Shown here one piece after another: positions 63,876 to 64,000 of a stretch of DNA of 64,000 nt. The number at the start of each line of letters is the position of its first letter. Within the stretch, counting starts at the first letter, position 1. Source of the DNA: Lachnospiraceae bacterium (GTDB taxonomy: Bacteria > Bacillota_A > Clostridia > Lachnospirales > Lachnospiraceae); contig JAFWYN010000019.1 in the NCBI GenBank assembly GCA_017522685.1, positions 62,001 to 126,000 of the forward strand, given 5' to 3'. The translations under genes were made by a program, and so were the position numbers. Under the pieces are notes generated by a model that was not told the origin of the DNA, made no database searches, and saw nothing but the letters and a program-made list of their open reading frames with translations.

Positions 63876-63945
63876 TTTTTACTTGAAGCTAAAGCTGTCT
63901 GGGGACACACCTGCATAGCAGGTGGTTTATTTTTACTGTGAATAC

Positions 63946-63980
63946 AATTAAAAAGACAACCACTTACGTGATTGTCTTTT
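63946..63980 (-). terminator. Terminator at right edge
   Basis: AAAAGACAATCAC-GTAA-GTGGTTGTCTTTT stem (63951-63980, one mismatch), then TTAATTG on the minus strand; it probably ends a minus-strand gene beyond the window. Confidence 0.6.
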
Positions 63981-64000
63981 GTAAGAATGCGACGTTGTAA

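Larger units (their letters stand above)
63211..63945 (-). mobile_element. IS200-type insertion sequence
   Basis: Contains a single Y1 transposase and no tnpB. Ends are not inverted repeats but similar short hairpins, as in IS200/IS605: ACCACCAGC-TTA-GCTGGTGGT (63217-63237) and ACCTGC-ATA-GCAGGT (63909-63923), each followed by GGTTT. Region 63238-63340 holds additional small stems (CGGCTATAAGCCG, GCCTCTAAAGAGGC). Exact cleavage points cannot be fixed without the empty site. Confidence 0.8.

Noticed and set aside
1..64000. tRNA, rRNA, CRISPR arrays or prophage
   Set aside because: No such sequence was recognised on either strand by reading.

Overview
The window comes from a low-to-mid GC Gram-positive bacterium of the class Clostridia, most likely a member of Lachnospiraceae. 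This rests on gene content and order (DUF512-der-plsY-gpsA; yceD-rpmF-plsX-acpP; rnc-smc-ftsY; ylxM-ffh-rpsP-khpA-rimM-trmD; rplS-lepB-rbgA-lepB-rnhB-fliK-like-flhB-like-yraN), T-box control of tyrS, sigma-A type promoters (TTGACA-17-TATAAT), AGGAGG ribosome binding sites, and many lipoproteins and sigma/anti-sigma pairs. Genus cannot be fixed from the sequence alone. Almost all genes lie on the minus strand.

Region by region. 1-5.7 kb: the 5' part of tyrS with its T-box leader, an Rpn/PD-(D/E)XK-like gene, a MoxR ATPase/VWA pair, and divergent metF. 5.7-12.6 kb: a large c-di-GMP phosphodiesterase-like protein carrying a beta-solenoid-like repeat tail, then gpsA, plsY, der and a DUF512 iron-sulfur protein. 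12.6-20.9 kb: an intergenic structured repeat, prs, then the ribosome/housekeeping operon rplS to pgeF, which includes two signal peptidases around rbgA and orphan FliK-like and FlhB-like genes; a second copy of the structured repeat sits between lepB and rplS.

20.9-31 kb: an accessory block placed between trmD and rplS, which are normally adjacent. It holds a membrane protein with a C-terminal Cys ladder (CSSCSSCSSCGGC), a translationally coupled radical SAM/SPASM enzyme, a DUF4261-like protein, and a TIM barrel-ABC-ABC-TIM barrel run. I regard this as the best candidate for an undescribed system: cytosolic radical SAM modification of the tail of a membrane-anchored protein. 31-35.3 kb: trmD (fused to a GNAT domain), rimM, khpA, rpsP, ffh, ylxM. 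35.3-39.5 kb: a second insertion between ftsY and ylxM, with two paralogous lipoproteins, a YitT transporter-like protein and threonine ammonia-lyase.

39.5-49.7 kb: ftsY, smc, rnc, acpP, plsX, rpmF, yceD, a YihY membrane protein, a SpoIID-like protein, and a probable 6S RNA with its own promoter and terminator. 49.7-54.1 kb: an ECF-like sigma factor with an overlapping anti-sigma-like gene, and two large lipoproteins. 54.2-60 kb: pckA, an aminopeptidase P family gene, deoC and citrate synthase (central carbon metabolism). 60-64 kb: a second sigma/DUF4179 pair, a DUF6348-like gene, and an IS200-type element whose tnpA ribosome binding site can be masked by a perfect 12-bp inverted repeat. No tRNA, rRNA, CRISPR or prophage was seen.
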